Source: Cyclobacterium plantarum (GTDB lineage: Bacteria; Bacteroidota; Bacteroidia; Cytophagales; Cyclobacteriaceae). Taken from it: a stretch of DNA of 48,667 bases. Below, in pieces: positions 37,365-45,817 of the stretch; position 1 is the first letter of the stretch; each line of letters starts with the position of its first letter. Made by a program: the position numbers and the translations under genes. The DNA is taken from the NCBI RefSeq assembly GCF_011290685.1, contig NZ_JAANYN010000019.1, forward strand, positions 1-48,667, given 5' to 3'. The notes below the pieces were generated by a model. The model had not been told where the DNA came from, did not search any database, and saw only the letters and a program-made list of their open reading frames with translations.

Positions 37365-40300
37365 TTAAAATGATACATTCACCCCCAATAAAAATTGCCG
37401 CGCCGATGGAATGGAACCAGCGGTAATATCACCTGCCAACTCCGGATCCCAGGTGTCGAATGTGGACCAGAATACAGGATTTTGAGCAGATGCATAAATC
37501 CTTAACCTGCTCATGGCCATCTTTTCTGCGAGACTTACTGGTAGATTATATCCAAGGGTGACATTTCTCAATTTCACAAAACTGCCATCGAAGTAACTCC
37601 TGGTGGATGAGTCTCTGGGAAATTCCTGATAAACATTGGGCCTGGGATTGGCATTGCTTGGGTTATCAATTGTCCAGTAATCCACATTTAGGTTATTGTA
37701 CCTTGCCTCGAGGTTATTGTTGGAATCATGAAATCTACTTCTGATCATGTGACCCATCCTGTAAAAAAAGAAGAAGCTTAAATCAAAGTTTTTGATTTGA
37801 AACCTGTTGGTTATTCCTCCTACATAATCAGGAACATCAGATCCCAACACCAACCTGTCGTCCGGCGTGATCCTATTATCTCCATCCTGATCTTTCAACC
37901 TGATCTCACCGGGAAATTTGTTTTCCATTTCCCTGGCCATATCCACTTCATCTGCTTGCCAAATACCAATTTTTTCATAATCGAAAAACACCCTTATCGG
38001 TTGTCCAATGAACCATTGGTTACCCGTATCGTCAATTGGATTGCCATTTTCGTCCCTGAAGACAAGATCAGTAATTTGTTCTCTATATCTGGAAACGTTG
38101 AATTGAACATCCCATCGGAAATTCATTTTGTCGATCGGGGTGGCATTCAGGGTCAACTCCATTCCGTTGGTTTTGGTGGCCCCAATATTTTGGAGGATAT
38201 TCTGATAACCAGAGGTATAGGGCAGGTTCCTTTCCAATAAAATATCTGTTGTATTGGTAATATAATATTCGAATGAACCAGAAAGCCGGTTGTTGAAAAA
38301 GCCAAAATCAACACCTAAATTCGTGGTTGCCGAAATTTCCCAACCCAAATCACTGTTTGGAATTTCATTTAAACCAAATCCCAAATAAGGCGTATCCCCT
38401 AAAGCATATACGGTTCTCCTTAACCTGCCTAGAGTTTGGTAGGGATCTACTGAGGTGTTTCCTACCTGCCCATAAGAGACCCTTAACTTAAGTTCTGTCA
38501 ATAAATTTTGATCTCTTAAAAAGCCCTCTTCGATTACACGCCATCCCATAGAACCCCCTGGAAAATAAGCCCATTTCTTTCCCGGCCCCAACCTGGACGA
38601 GCCATCTGATCTTAAAGTAGCCTGAAAAAGATATTTTCCCATGAAGTCATAGTTTACCCTTCCCATATAAGAGGAAAGAGTCCATTCCTCCAATCTACTG
38701 CTCAAATTCCCCTTGACTTCAGCTGTCCCAATATCATAAAACAACTGGGATTCATAAGGAAGGTTAGAAACTTCGGTGCCATGCTGTTCTGTCCTCAATC
38801 CCTGTATACTTTGTAAAAAGGTAGCCTGAAAGGAATGGTTTTCTCCAAAGTTCTTATTAAAGTTTAGTATATTTTCAACAGTATATCCAAAATCTGCCTG
38901 GTTTTCAATGGAAGCACTGGCGGGACCTCCCCTGTTTGTATTGGTTTGGCTGGCCCTGAAGTTCCCAATCCTATTGTACCTGATATCGGGGCCTGCATTG
39001 ACCCGGAAAGTTAAGCCCTCAACAATCTTAGCTTCCATATAGACCGGGGCAAATATCCTTGTAGACTTTCGTTCATCCACATATGCCCCGGGCACCAATT
39101 CATTTAAAGGGTTTGTCCGGATGCCGTCATTGGTAGGTAAAAACCGCAAACTACCATCCTCATTAAAAGGTACGCCGAGGGGATTATTGGATACTGCCTC
39201 TCCAATGGCTGATCCTGATCCCCAATTCTGAATGGCAAAAGAAGCTAAAAATGATGTGCCTACTTTAAAAACCTTACTGATTGAATGATCCAGATTGATC
39301 CGGGCAGTGGCCCGGGTGTAATCCATGTTGTCCACAATTCCTTCCTCGTTGAAATAACCCAATGATATGTTAAACTGGGTTTTCTCACTGCCACCATTGA
39401 CACTCACCTGATGATTGGTTTGATGTCCCTGCCCTATGATCAAATCCAACCAGTCGGTGGACCTTCCCATATTGACGGATTCCAGTTCAGTGGGATCCAG
39501 AAATACCTGTTCATCGGATGGCACTACACCATTCCAGGAGGGCTGACCGGTATCGGGATCCCACCTTCTGGCCTCTCTTTTCATGGCAGCATATTGTTGT
39601 CCGTTCATCATGTCCACCATATTGGTGACATTGGAGATCCCATAATATCCTTCATAAGAAACGGTGGTTTTTCCGGTAGAACCTCTTTTGGTCGTAATAA
39701 TAATAACCCCATTGGCGCCTCTGGAACCATAGATGGCAGTTGCTGCCGCATCCTTTAATACCTCCATGGAGGTAATATCCTGGGGATTAATATCAAAAAT
39801 GGCACTGGTGGCACTGGTTTGGGGAATGCCATCAATAACGTATAAAGGGTCATTAGAAGCGGAAATGGACCTTCTTCCACGGATAAGTATCTGGGGATTT
39901 TGTCCTGGCCTGCCTCCTGAGGATACAATATCCACACCTGCTACCTGACCTTGCATGGCTTCAACAGCACTCGCTACCGGGATTTCCTTTATGGATTTTT
40001 CATCTAAAGAGGATATAGCCCCGGTAATATTCCTTTTCTCCTGAGACCCGTAACCTACTACAACTACTTCATCCAGAGAAGAAAAATCCTCCTCTAGTAC
40101 AATGTCCAATTGGGTTTGGTTTCCTACGGTGACTTGTTTGGTTTTGTATCCGACAAAAGAAACAACCAAAACAGCCCCCTCCTGGGCCTCAATTTGGTAT
40201 TCACCATTGATATCAGTGGCAGTTCCTACGGAGGTACCCTGAACCAGAATCGTAGCACCGGGAATGCCCTCTCCTAGCTGGTCGGTAACCCTACCTGTAA

Positions 40301-40463
40301 CAATTATCAACACATCAACCACATCTGCATAGCTGTTATGATCCCTTGCCATACCATCCAGATTGATTGCCATTGAAGTCGGTATAACAATCATTAACAG
40401 AAGATTGCCATACAATAGTTTTTTACCTGCCTTTTTAAAAAGGTTTGGAATTGTTTTTTTCAT
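37365..40463 (-). CDS. SusC/RagA family TonB-linked outer-membrane transporter
   Basis: TonB-dependent importer of 1032 residues. After the signal (about 1-35) comes a carboxypeptidase-like regulatory domain (about 50-135, GRVTDQLGEGIPGATILVQG), then the TonB box region DEVVVVGYGSQEKRNITGA. The plug has GQVAGVDIVSSGGRPGQNPQILIRG, TSMEVLKDAAATAIYGSRG and NGVIIITTKRG. A 22-strand barrel fills the rest and ends in LLGVNVSF. It uses proton-motive energy through TonB. No STN domain or anti-sigma partner is adjacent, so control is probably not of the ECF type. Confidence 0.96.
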   Translation of the reverse strand: MKKTIPNLFKKAGKKLLYGNLLLMIVIPTSMAINLDGMARDHNSYADVVDVLIIVTGRVTDQLGEGIPGATILVQGTSVGTATDINGEYQIEAQEGAVLVVSFVGYKTKQVTVGNQTQLDIVLEEDFSSLDEVVVVGYGSQEKRNITGAISSLDEKSIKEIPVASAVEAMQGQVAGVDIVSSGGRPGQNPQILIRGRRSISASNDPLYVIDGIPQTSATSAIFDINPQDITSMEVLKDAAATAIYGSRGANGVIIITTKRGSTGKTTVSYEGYYGISNVTNMVDMMNGQQYAAMKREARRWDPDTGQPSWNGVVPSDEQVFLDPTELESVNMGRSTDWLDLIIGQGHQTNHQVSVNGGSEKTQFNISLGYFNEEGIVDNMDYTRATARINLDHSISKVFKVGTSFLASFAIQNWGSGSAIGEAVSNNPLGVPFNEDGSLRFLPTNDGIRTNPLNELVPGAYVDERKSTRIFAPVYMEAKIVEGLTFRVNAGPDIRYNRIGNFRASQTNTNRGGPASASIENQADFGYTVENILNFNKNFGENHSFQATFLQSIQGLRTEQHGTEVSNLPYESQLFYDIGTAEVKGNLSSRLEEWTLSSYMGRVNYDFMGKYLFQATLRSDGSSRLGPGKKWAYFPGGSMGWRVIEEGFLRDQNLLTELKLRVSYGQVGNTSVDPYQTLGRLRRTVYALGDTPYLGFGLNEIPNSDLGWEISATTNLGVDFGFFNNRLSGSFEYYITNTTDILLERNLPYTSGYQNILQNIGATKTNGMELTLNATPIDKMNFRWDVQFNVSRYREQITDLVFRDENGNPIDDTGNQWFIGQPIRVFFDYEKIGIWQADEVDMAREMENKFPGEIRLKDQDGDNRITPDDRLVLGSDVPDYVGGITNRFQIKNFDLSFFFFYRMGHMIRSRFHDSNNNLEARYNNLNVDYWTIDNPSNANPRPNVYQEFPRDSSTRSYFDGSFVKLRNVTLGYNLPVSLAEKMAMSRLRIYASAQNPVFWSTFDTWDPELAGDITAGSIPSARQFLLGVNVSF

Positions 40464-40774
40464 GAAATTTTGGGGTTTAAATTAATTGATATTCATTTTT
40501 TTTACATTCCGGAAATCCTTTGCCGATCTCCTTTAAGTACCTTTCTTCATAGGCAGGGGGTTTAACTAATTGTAAAATCCAAATTGTAGAGCGGATTTTA
40601 TACCACTTTACCTTGTTGTTTTCAAAATCAGAATCTTAGAAAAGGAGAAGATCACCTAAAACTATCGCCATGACATTTCCTTTTCCTATAATAAATAGTT
40701 GGTGTATTATGATATTCAATTTAGTGATTAAATTGGCATTTAATACTTTTTTTAAATATTTGTTCCTTCAATGG

Positions 40775-40791
40775 TATAATTTCAAATTATA
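40775..40791. promoter_or_regulatory. 17-bp palindrome upstream of susC
   Basis: Arms TATAATTT and AAATTATA around one C form a perfect palindrome about 310 bp before the susC ATG. It could be a regulator site, but AT-rich palindromes also occur by chance. Confidence 0.35.
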
Positions 40792-40910
40792 ATTGGTAAA
40801 ACAGGAACTTATACCCAATACCTGTATAAAAAATAGTTTTAGTATTGAAGGCTTTATTTTAAAAAGAAATACCTACAATTCGAATGAAGAGCCTGCCCTA
40901 AAATGAAGGG

Positions 40911-40937
40911 CCATCTTGAAAAGGCTTTTCAAGATGG
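40911..40937. repeat. 12-bp-stem hairpin between susC leader and barrel gene
   Basis: CCATCTTGAAAA and TTTTCAAGATGG form a perfect stem with a 3-nt loop. It lies about 55 bp past the stop at 40993 on the minus strand and lacks a U run, so it may be a weak terminator or an mRNA-stabilising hairpin. Confidence 0.5.
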
Positions 40938-40992
40938 AATCTGGCAACCATTAGCTCGACAAATGAAATTTTAATATGATGTTTTCCCTTAT

Positions 40993-41652
40993 TTAGAAAA
41001 AGTACCTTAGCCCAAGACTGGGTTGGTTGAGAAAACCGGCTAATTCAAAACCCCATCCCTGATATTTGGTGGTGTTCAATTCTCTATAAAATCTTCTTTT
41101 ATTATAAATTCTAAAAAACCGGGCATCTAAAAAAATAAGTTCAAAACTGAATTTTTCATGTGGAAAATAGGCCAGTCCCAGATTGCCAAAAAGGCCTACA
41201 TTCCTGGCAGTCTGCAGGGAATTGGATCTATCTCCTTGTTGCATTTGTTCTACATAAGTTTCATTCCAATGGTAATTTAATTCATAGGTGCCCATCAAAA
41301 ACAACTTGGGTTGGACCTCAATGTATCTTCTCAACCCCATAAAAACGTCCACCTCTTTTCTTTCAAATCCGTAGGCCAACCCTTGAAAGTCTGAGCCTTG
41401 ATAATCATTGTTACCTTTATTGCTTTGGTAGCTTCCTCCACCTATAATACTCAGCCTATCTTTAATAAAATAGGAATAAGAAGGCGTTAATCGGAGATTA
41501 TCAATTTGACTGTCCAATCCATTCTCTATAGTTCTGCTGTTCCAATCGATTTTTAATCCCAACGCATGAGTGCCCTGTGCTACCTGCCCAATGGCCTGGA
41601 AGCCTATAAAATAAAGCCCAATGCTCAAAAAAAGGTAAGTTAGCTTCTTCAT
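40993..41652 (-). CDS. Outer-membrane beta-barrel protein
   Basis: Exported protein of 219 residues. A signal peptide (about 1-22, ending near GQVAQG) is followed by alternating strands. The chain ends in SLGLRYFF, the aromatic last-strand signature of outer-membrane barrels. Its family is not assigned. It follows the other barrel gene in an ATGA overlap, so the two are co-translated and may form one surface unit. Confidence 0.8.
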   Translation of the reverse strand: MKKLTYLFLSIGLYFIGFQAIGQVAQGTHALGLKIDWNSRTIENGLDSQIDNLRLTPSYSYFIKDRLSIIGGGSYQSNKGNNDYQGSDFQGLAYGFERKEVDVFMGLRRYIEVQPKLFLMGTYELNYHWNETYVEQMQQGDRSNSLQTARNVGLFGNLGLAYFPHEKFSFELIFLDARFFRIYNKRRFYRELNTTKYQGWGFELAGFLNQPSLGLRYFF

Positions 41653-42254
41653 TGGTCTTTCTGTTTAAAAAAATAGATCAGCCCTACACTATTGGTGGTG
41701 ATTAAATCAAATGCAAATCGGGAATCACTGGATTCCTGGTCTGTTCCCAATTGATCCAATGACCTGGAATAAAGCAGGCCTCCTAAAGTGGCTTCCACCA
41801 TCCATTTGGAGCTGATTCTATAAGCTGCCCCCGGGGAGATGGATAAGGAAAAATTATTAAAGCCATCATCTCGTATGATAGCACCTGTGTATACTGCTCT
41901 TGGCTCAAAAAAGAGGGAGAAATTTTCAGCCACTGTGAAATACTTTCTATAAAAAACACCCATTCCTCCCGAGAGGCTGTTGGTTGTGGATTTACCCCCA
42001 TTCACGTTAGTTGAAGTACTTCTACTAAAGTTGATTTGGGGAATAAGCCCGATTGCAGCAGACTCACTTACAAAAAAGCCCAAATTTGGATTAAGATGGA
42101 TACTAAAATTGGAGTTGTTTGATTGGGCAATTACTTCGCTGGTATTGATGGATAAACCAAAACTTCCTCCCGCAAACTTATCCCCTTTATTAAACTGGGC
42201 AAAGGCATTGGAAATCCCGGATACAAAAATAAAGAGTAGAAATAGGTGCTTCAT
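41649..42254 (-). CDS. Outer-membrane beta-barrel protein
   Basis: Exported protein of 201 residues with a signal peptide (MKHLFLLFIFVSGISNAFAQ) and a mature barrel-like run such as GGSFGLSINTSE, GLIPQINFSRS and SNFSIHLNPNLGFFV. The ending VGLIYFFKQKDQ places the last strand just before a short tail. No function is known. Its stop overlaps the ATG of the next barrel gene. Confidence 0.8.
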   Translation of the reverse strand: MKHLFLLFIFVSGISNAFAQFNKGDKFAGGSFGLSINTSEVIAQSNNSNFSIHLNPNLGFFVSESAAIGLIPQINFSRSTSTNVNGGKSTTNSLSGGMGVFYRKYFTVAENFSLFFEPRAVYTGAIIRDDGFNNFSLSISPGAAYRISSKWMVEATLGGLLYSRSLDQLGTDQESSDSRFAFDLITTNSVGLIYFFKQKDQ

Positions 42255-42352
42255 AGAAAAAGGGTTTTTGTTAAATAGGATTAATTTAAAAATTAAATTT
42301 AATGGTTTGTTAGTTATATTACGAAAATTTTAATTTAATGGTTTGACTTACA

Positions 42353-42556
42353 ATGGGAAAATTTAAAAGCTTTTGGGGCTTCAAAAATTTCATAGATCCT
42401 TTTACAGGTCAAAAACTGAGCTTAAAAGATAGTCCAAAAGGTTTGATGGTGGAGAAAGAAAACCGGCATTTTCCACTCTTTTTTACAGGATTTAAGGTAA
42501 AACTACTATCTTACCTTGCCAATGAGGCGGATTCCATTATATATGCATTCCGGTAA
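42353..42556 (+). CDS. Possible small hypothetical protein
   Basis: A frame of 67 codons starting MGKFKSFWGFKNFIDPFTG and ending NEADSIIYAFR. Its composition is protein-like and it fills an otherwise empty gap, but there is no family, signal or membrane pattern. The repeat copy B begins 4 bp after its stop. It may be chance. Confidence 0.3.
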   Translation: MGKFKSFWGFKNFIDPFTGQKLSLKDSPKGLMVEKENRHFPLFFTGFKVKLLSYLANEADSIIYAFR

Positions 42557-42560
42557 TTTT

Positions 42561-42619
42561 GAAATCTTGCAACAAGTAGCCGTCACACAGAGGGAAGACT
42601 CACAACCCTGCGAGATTCC
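42561..42619 (+). repeat. 59-bp inverted-end repeat, copy B
   Basis: The element begins GAAATCTTGCA and ends TGCGAGATTCC; these ends match as inverted repeats at 9 of 11 positions. The body has GTAGCCGTCACACA and GACTCACAACCC. It is gapless against copy A at 10024-10082 (minus), with 47 of 59 identical. It lies 52 bp upstream of the esterase ATG. Confidence 0.75.
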
Positions 42620-42671
42620 AACCCGATAAATTGGCGCAAGTTATGCCCATTAAAGAACAAATTAAAGACAC

Positions 42672-43544
42672 ATGAAAACGTATTTAATCTTTTTCTTTTT
42701 GCTTATCTTCTCCCTCATGAGCAAAGCACAAGGAACCGACACGCTTTACCTGTGGCCGGATAAGGTCCCCGGTGAGACCGGAGCCAAGCATCCGCCCGTT
42801 CAGACCCCCAATACCAGTGGTGAGGTCACGCGGCTAACCGATATTACCGACCCGGCCATAATGGTCTTCAAACCCAAAGGCGCAGCTAACGGGGCAGGGA
42901 TCATCGTTTGTCCTGGCGGAGGCTACAATATCCTGGCAATAGACAAAGAAGGCTACGAGGTCGCGGAATGGCTCAATCAATTGGGATTCACTGCCTTCGT
43001 ACTTCAATACAGGGTCCCTGACAAAAGAGATGCAGCTCTCTGGGACCTGCAGCGTGCCCTCCGGCTGCTTAGAGGTCAGGCAGCTGATTGGCAGCTTGAC
43101 CCGGATCGCCTGGGAGTTATGGGCTTTTCAGCGGGTGGCAGCCTGGCAGCAAGAGCCAGCACCCGATTTTCAGAAAGTACCTATACTCCTGTTGACAAGA
43201 AGGACAGCCTTTCTTCCCGTCCGGATTTTGCCCTGCTGATCTATCCGGCCTACCTGGACGAAGGAAAAAATCGCAGCCTGACACCAGAACTGCGTCTTAG
43301 CGATGATACTCCTCCGCAATTTCTCTTCGGTACCGCAGATGATCGCTATGGCAACAGTGCTTTGGTAATGGCGGGAGCACTTCGTGACCAAAAACTGCCT
43401 GTTACTTTGCATTTTCTATCAGAAGGTGGCCATGGATATGGCCTGCGAAAAGGAAATATTGCCGCCGAAACCTGGCCCGGACTGGCAGAGAAATGGCTTC
43501 GACAACTTCTTTTAAAAGATAACCGGCAATTGATACCCAGATAA
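42672..43544 (+). CDS. Secreted alpha/beta-hydrolase (esterase/acetylxylan esterase-like)
   Basis: Exported hydrolase of 290 residues. The signal is MKTYLIFFFLLIFSLMSKA. The oxyanion segment VCPGGGYNILA is followed by the nucleophile elbow GFSAGGS. The C-terminal His is in GGHGYGL, and the probable acid is in GTADDRYG. The family contains carbohydrate esterases and related lipases, and the substrate is not assigned. The MscS gene starts 4 nt after the stop, so the two are probably one transcript. Confidence 0.9.
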   Translation: MKTYLIFFFLLIFSLMSKAQGTDTLYLWPDKVPGETGAKHPPVQTPNTSGEVTRLTDITDPAIMVFKPKGAANGAGIIVCPGGGYNILAIDKEGYEVAEWLNQLGFTAFVLQYRVPDKRDAALWDLQRALRLLRGQAADWQLDPDRLGVMGFSAGGSLAARASTRFSESTYTPVDKKDSLSSRPDFALLIYPAYLDEGKNRSLTPELRLSDDTPPQFLFGTADDRYGNSALVMAGALRDQKLPVTLHFLSEGGHGYGLRKGNIAAETWPGLAEKWLRQLLLKDNRQLIPR

Positions 43545-43548
43545 ATCC

Positions 43549-44421
43549 ATGAACTTTAATGAATCCCTGGAAAAATTAACTGCACTTGTCACTGGCGATT
43601 TAGCAGATTTGCGGCAGTTGCTGATTGCCCTGTTGATTGGGCTCGCAGTTCTTTTGTTTTTTATTTACCTGTCCAGGTGGATAAAAAAAATCGTCCGCAC
43701 CCGGCTCAACAAAAGAACGGAGGACAGTTTACTGGCTGCTTTTATTGCCGGTAGTATTCGCCTCCTCATAATGCTGTTCGGGATAACCCTGGTACTTCGT
43801 TTTTTGGGTCTCACAGGTGCGGTAAGTGGGTTATTGGCTGGAGCTGGCATTACTGCATTCATTATAGGCTTTGCGCTTAAGGATATCGGTGAAAATTTTC
43901 TGGCCGGGATTTTACTGGCTTTCAAAAGACCCTTTAAGGTGGGAGATATTGTGGAAATCACAGGCATCAGCGGGAAAATTCTGGCCCTTAACTTACGGGA
44001 TACCCAGATAAAAACGCCGGATGGCAAGGACGTATTTCTACCCAATGCATCCATTATCAAGAGTCCTTTGATCAATTTTACCATTGATGGCTACCTGAGC
44101 TACGGATTTACAGTGGGCCTGGGTTATGGCTGCGATTACCAAAAAGCAATAGCACTAATCACTCAAACCATGCAGCAAGTACCTGGTGTCTTGACAGGAA
44201 AAAAGAAACCTGTGGCACTGGTTACCGAAATGGGCGATAATTCCCTACAGGTACGCGTGAATTATTGGGTTAATACCTATGACAGGAAGCAACCGGATGT
44301 GCAGGTTCGTTCCCAGGCCATTATTGCTGTATTAAAAGCACTGGAAAAAGAAGGAGTGCCTTTGCCAGGAAAAATTATTGAAATCAAAAGCCCTTTACAG
44401 ACAGGAAAAGGAAGCATTTAA
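43549..44421 (+). CDS. mscS: Small-conductance mechanosensitive channel (MscS family)
   Basis: Inner-membrane channel of 290 residues that opens under tension to release solutes in osmotic downshock. Three N-terminal helices lie at about 20-40, 60-85 and 85-120. The pore helix reads GAGITAFIIGFALKDIGENF. The beta domain follows (GDIVEITGISGKIL, then FLPNASIIKSPLINFT), with the alpha/beta cap after it. It lies 4 nt after the esterase gene. Confidence 0.95.
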   Translation: MNFNESLEKLTALVTGDLADLRQLLIALLIGLAVLLFFIYLSRWIKKIVRTRLNKRTEDSLLAAFIAGSIRLLIMLFGITLVLRFLGLTGAVSGLLAGAGITAFIIGFALKDIGENFLAGILLAFKRPFKVGDIVEITGISGKILALNLRDTQIKTPDGKDVFLPNASIIKSPLINFTIDGYLSYGFTVGLGYGCDYQKAIALITQTMQQVPGVLTGKKKPVALVTEMGDNSLQVRVNYWVNTYDRKQPDVQVRSQAIIAVLKALEKEGVPLPGKIIEIKSPLQTGKGSI

Positions 44422-44827
44422 ATAAAGCCTGATCGCAAGTGGCAAACAGGATATTTTTAATTTTATCCTTACCTTAAAAAAAACAATATGGAAGTACCCT
44501 CTCCTACTGGCCAGTGTTAACAAATATTAAAAGAGTTTTTGCCGTGGTTTTATCAGATTAATCCTAATCAGTGATCATTTTTGTTATTCCCTAAAAGATT
44601 TCCTCATTATTAAAAAGGGCATTAATGGATATAATGATAGGGTCAAAGGAAAACCTTATATGCCATATATGATTCATTTTTTTTACCATATAAGATGGGG
44701 CTGCAATCAAAAAAAATCGTGGAAATCTACGCCTACTTCTTTTGAACCCATCATGTTCAACAGGGATTGCAAAGTAGGGATCAAAAAAACCTCATATGTC
44801 ATATATGGTTTTCTTTTTTTTTTACAT
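44422..44827. other. Intergenic region with a degenerate long direct repeat
   Basis: About 400 bp between convergent genes. Two related blocks (near 44641-44690 and 44777-44826, about 138 bp apart) share TCAAA, ACCTYATATGYCATATATGR and a long run of T, differing by a few substitutions and short gaps. Weak hairpins lie near 44451-44470. No frame or RNA gene is visible. Confidence 0.55.
44641..44826. repeat. Degenerate 45-50-bp direct repeat pair
   Basis: Copy 1 is near 44641-44690 and copy 2 near 44777-44826. Both have a short palindrome CATATATG and a T run after it. They are similar over about 45 bp with several mismatches, and copy 2 ends next to the stop of the propeller gene, where the T run could help end its neighbours. 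Confidence 0.5.
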
Positions 44828-45757
44828 TCAGTCCAATTGCTCAAAAGTAAGGGCCAACTTTTTATTGTCCGGACTAATGGATATTCTACTGATATTACCG
44901 TAGCCGGGAATGCTGAAAGTGGCTATTTTTTCCCATTGTATACTTTTATTTACTTTCCGCATGTACAAATCATTTCCTCTGCCCATCAACAAGGTATTTT
45001 TATCCACCCAGCAAAAATCCTCTGCTCCTCCCAGTGCCAAACCTAAACTTGTTGTTTCCCTTTTTTCAATATCATAGGCTTTCAATTCATAAGTGGTTTT
45101 CCCATCTGCTACTATATTGTTGTTTTTATCCAGAAACACTATTTCCCCTTTCTTCGGTCTTTTTTGAACAGACCTCCCCGTATTAACCGCAATCTCATGG
45201 ACATCATCCCTGCTATAAGGGAACACCAGGCGATTGGGCTCACCGATAACAAAAAGCGCAGCCACATCCTCATGCCATCCGTAATACCCCACGGGTTGAA
45301 TATCATCATACAATAGTTCGGGCTCTCCCAAATTAATAGGGTATAGCCAGAGCCTTTGGCTGCTGTCCTCCTCTACTGTTATGGCCGATATGTATTGTCC
45401 ACAGTTGGTTAAGTCTGGAGAAAATTCACTTTTGTTTTTGGTTCGGGTCATGTTGGTGAATTTTTCACTTTCCCAATTGTACATGATAATATCAAAATTA
45501 CCAGACGGGTCTTCAGATGAAAAAACCAACTGTAAATCATTGATAAACTTTGGCTGGTTATCGTAAAATTCATTTTCTGTTATTTTCTCAGCAGTTCCTG
45601 AAAAGATCTTGAAACCCAGCAAATTGTTTCTGGTGTCTACTAAAAACAGATCAGTGGATTGCTGTGCAAGGCTCATGTTGCCAATTCCACATAGGTAAAT
45701 AAAAAGAATAATAAGGATGTAGGGAGCTGGAAATTTTTTGATTCTATAAAAAGGCAT
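44828..45757 (-). CDS. TolB-like beta-propeller protein
   Basis: Exported protein of 309 residues. A long hydrophobic signal or anchor (about 10-31) is followed by repeats that resemble PD40/WD40-like propeller blades: EFSPDLTNCGQYIS, IYMYNWE-type segments and a final ISRISISPDNKKLAL. Such proteins bind partners or substrates at the cell envelope. No enzyme motif is seen and the exact family is uncertain. Confidence 0.6.
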   Translation of the reverse strand: MPFYRIKKFPAPYILIILFIYLCGIGNMSLAQQSTDLFLVDTRNNLLGFKIFSGTAEKITENEFYDNQPKFINDLQLVFSSEDPSGNFDIIMYNWESEKFTNMTRTKNKSEFSPDLTNCGQYISAITVEEDSSQRLWLYPINLGEPELLYDDIQPVGYYGWHEDVAALFVIGEPNRLVFPYSRDDVHEIAVNTGRSVQKRPKKGEIVFLDKNNNIVADGKTTYELKAYDIEKRETTSLGLALGGAEDFCWVDKNTLLMGRGNDLYMRKVNKSIQWEKIATFSIPGYGNISRISISPDNKKLALTFEQLD

Positions 45758-45817
45758 AAAAAAAGCTGGTTTAAATTTAATTTAAAACTAATCTACAAAA
45801 TACTTGTTATATTCTCA

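Larger units (their letters stand above)
40464..40992. other. Long susC leader and intergenic region
   Basis: About 530 bp without a gene lie upstream of susC. They contain a 17-bp perfect palindrome (40775-40791, arms TATAATTT and AAATTATA). Two adjacent hairpins (40895-40911, GCCCT/AGGGC; 40911-40937, CCATCTTGAAAA with TTTTCAAGATGG) lie some 55 bp beyond the stop of the neighbouring barrel gene and have no T run. No exact -33/-7 match was found. Confidence 0.6.
42255..42671. other. Intergenic region with short direct repeats and repeat copy B
   Basis: This region separates the divergent barrel and esterase genes. AATTTAATGGTTTG occurs twice, 36 bp apart (42296-42309, 42332-42345). A 67-codon frame (42353-42556) may be a small gene. 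The 59-bp element lies just beyond it. No clear promoter was found for the esterase. Confidence 0.5.

Noticed and set aside
42296-42345. AATTTAATGGTTTG direct repeat
   Set aside because: Too short and AT-rich to distinguish from chance; noted only in the gap description.
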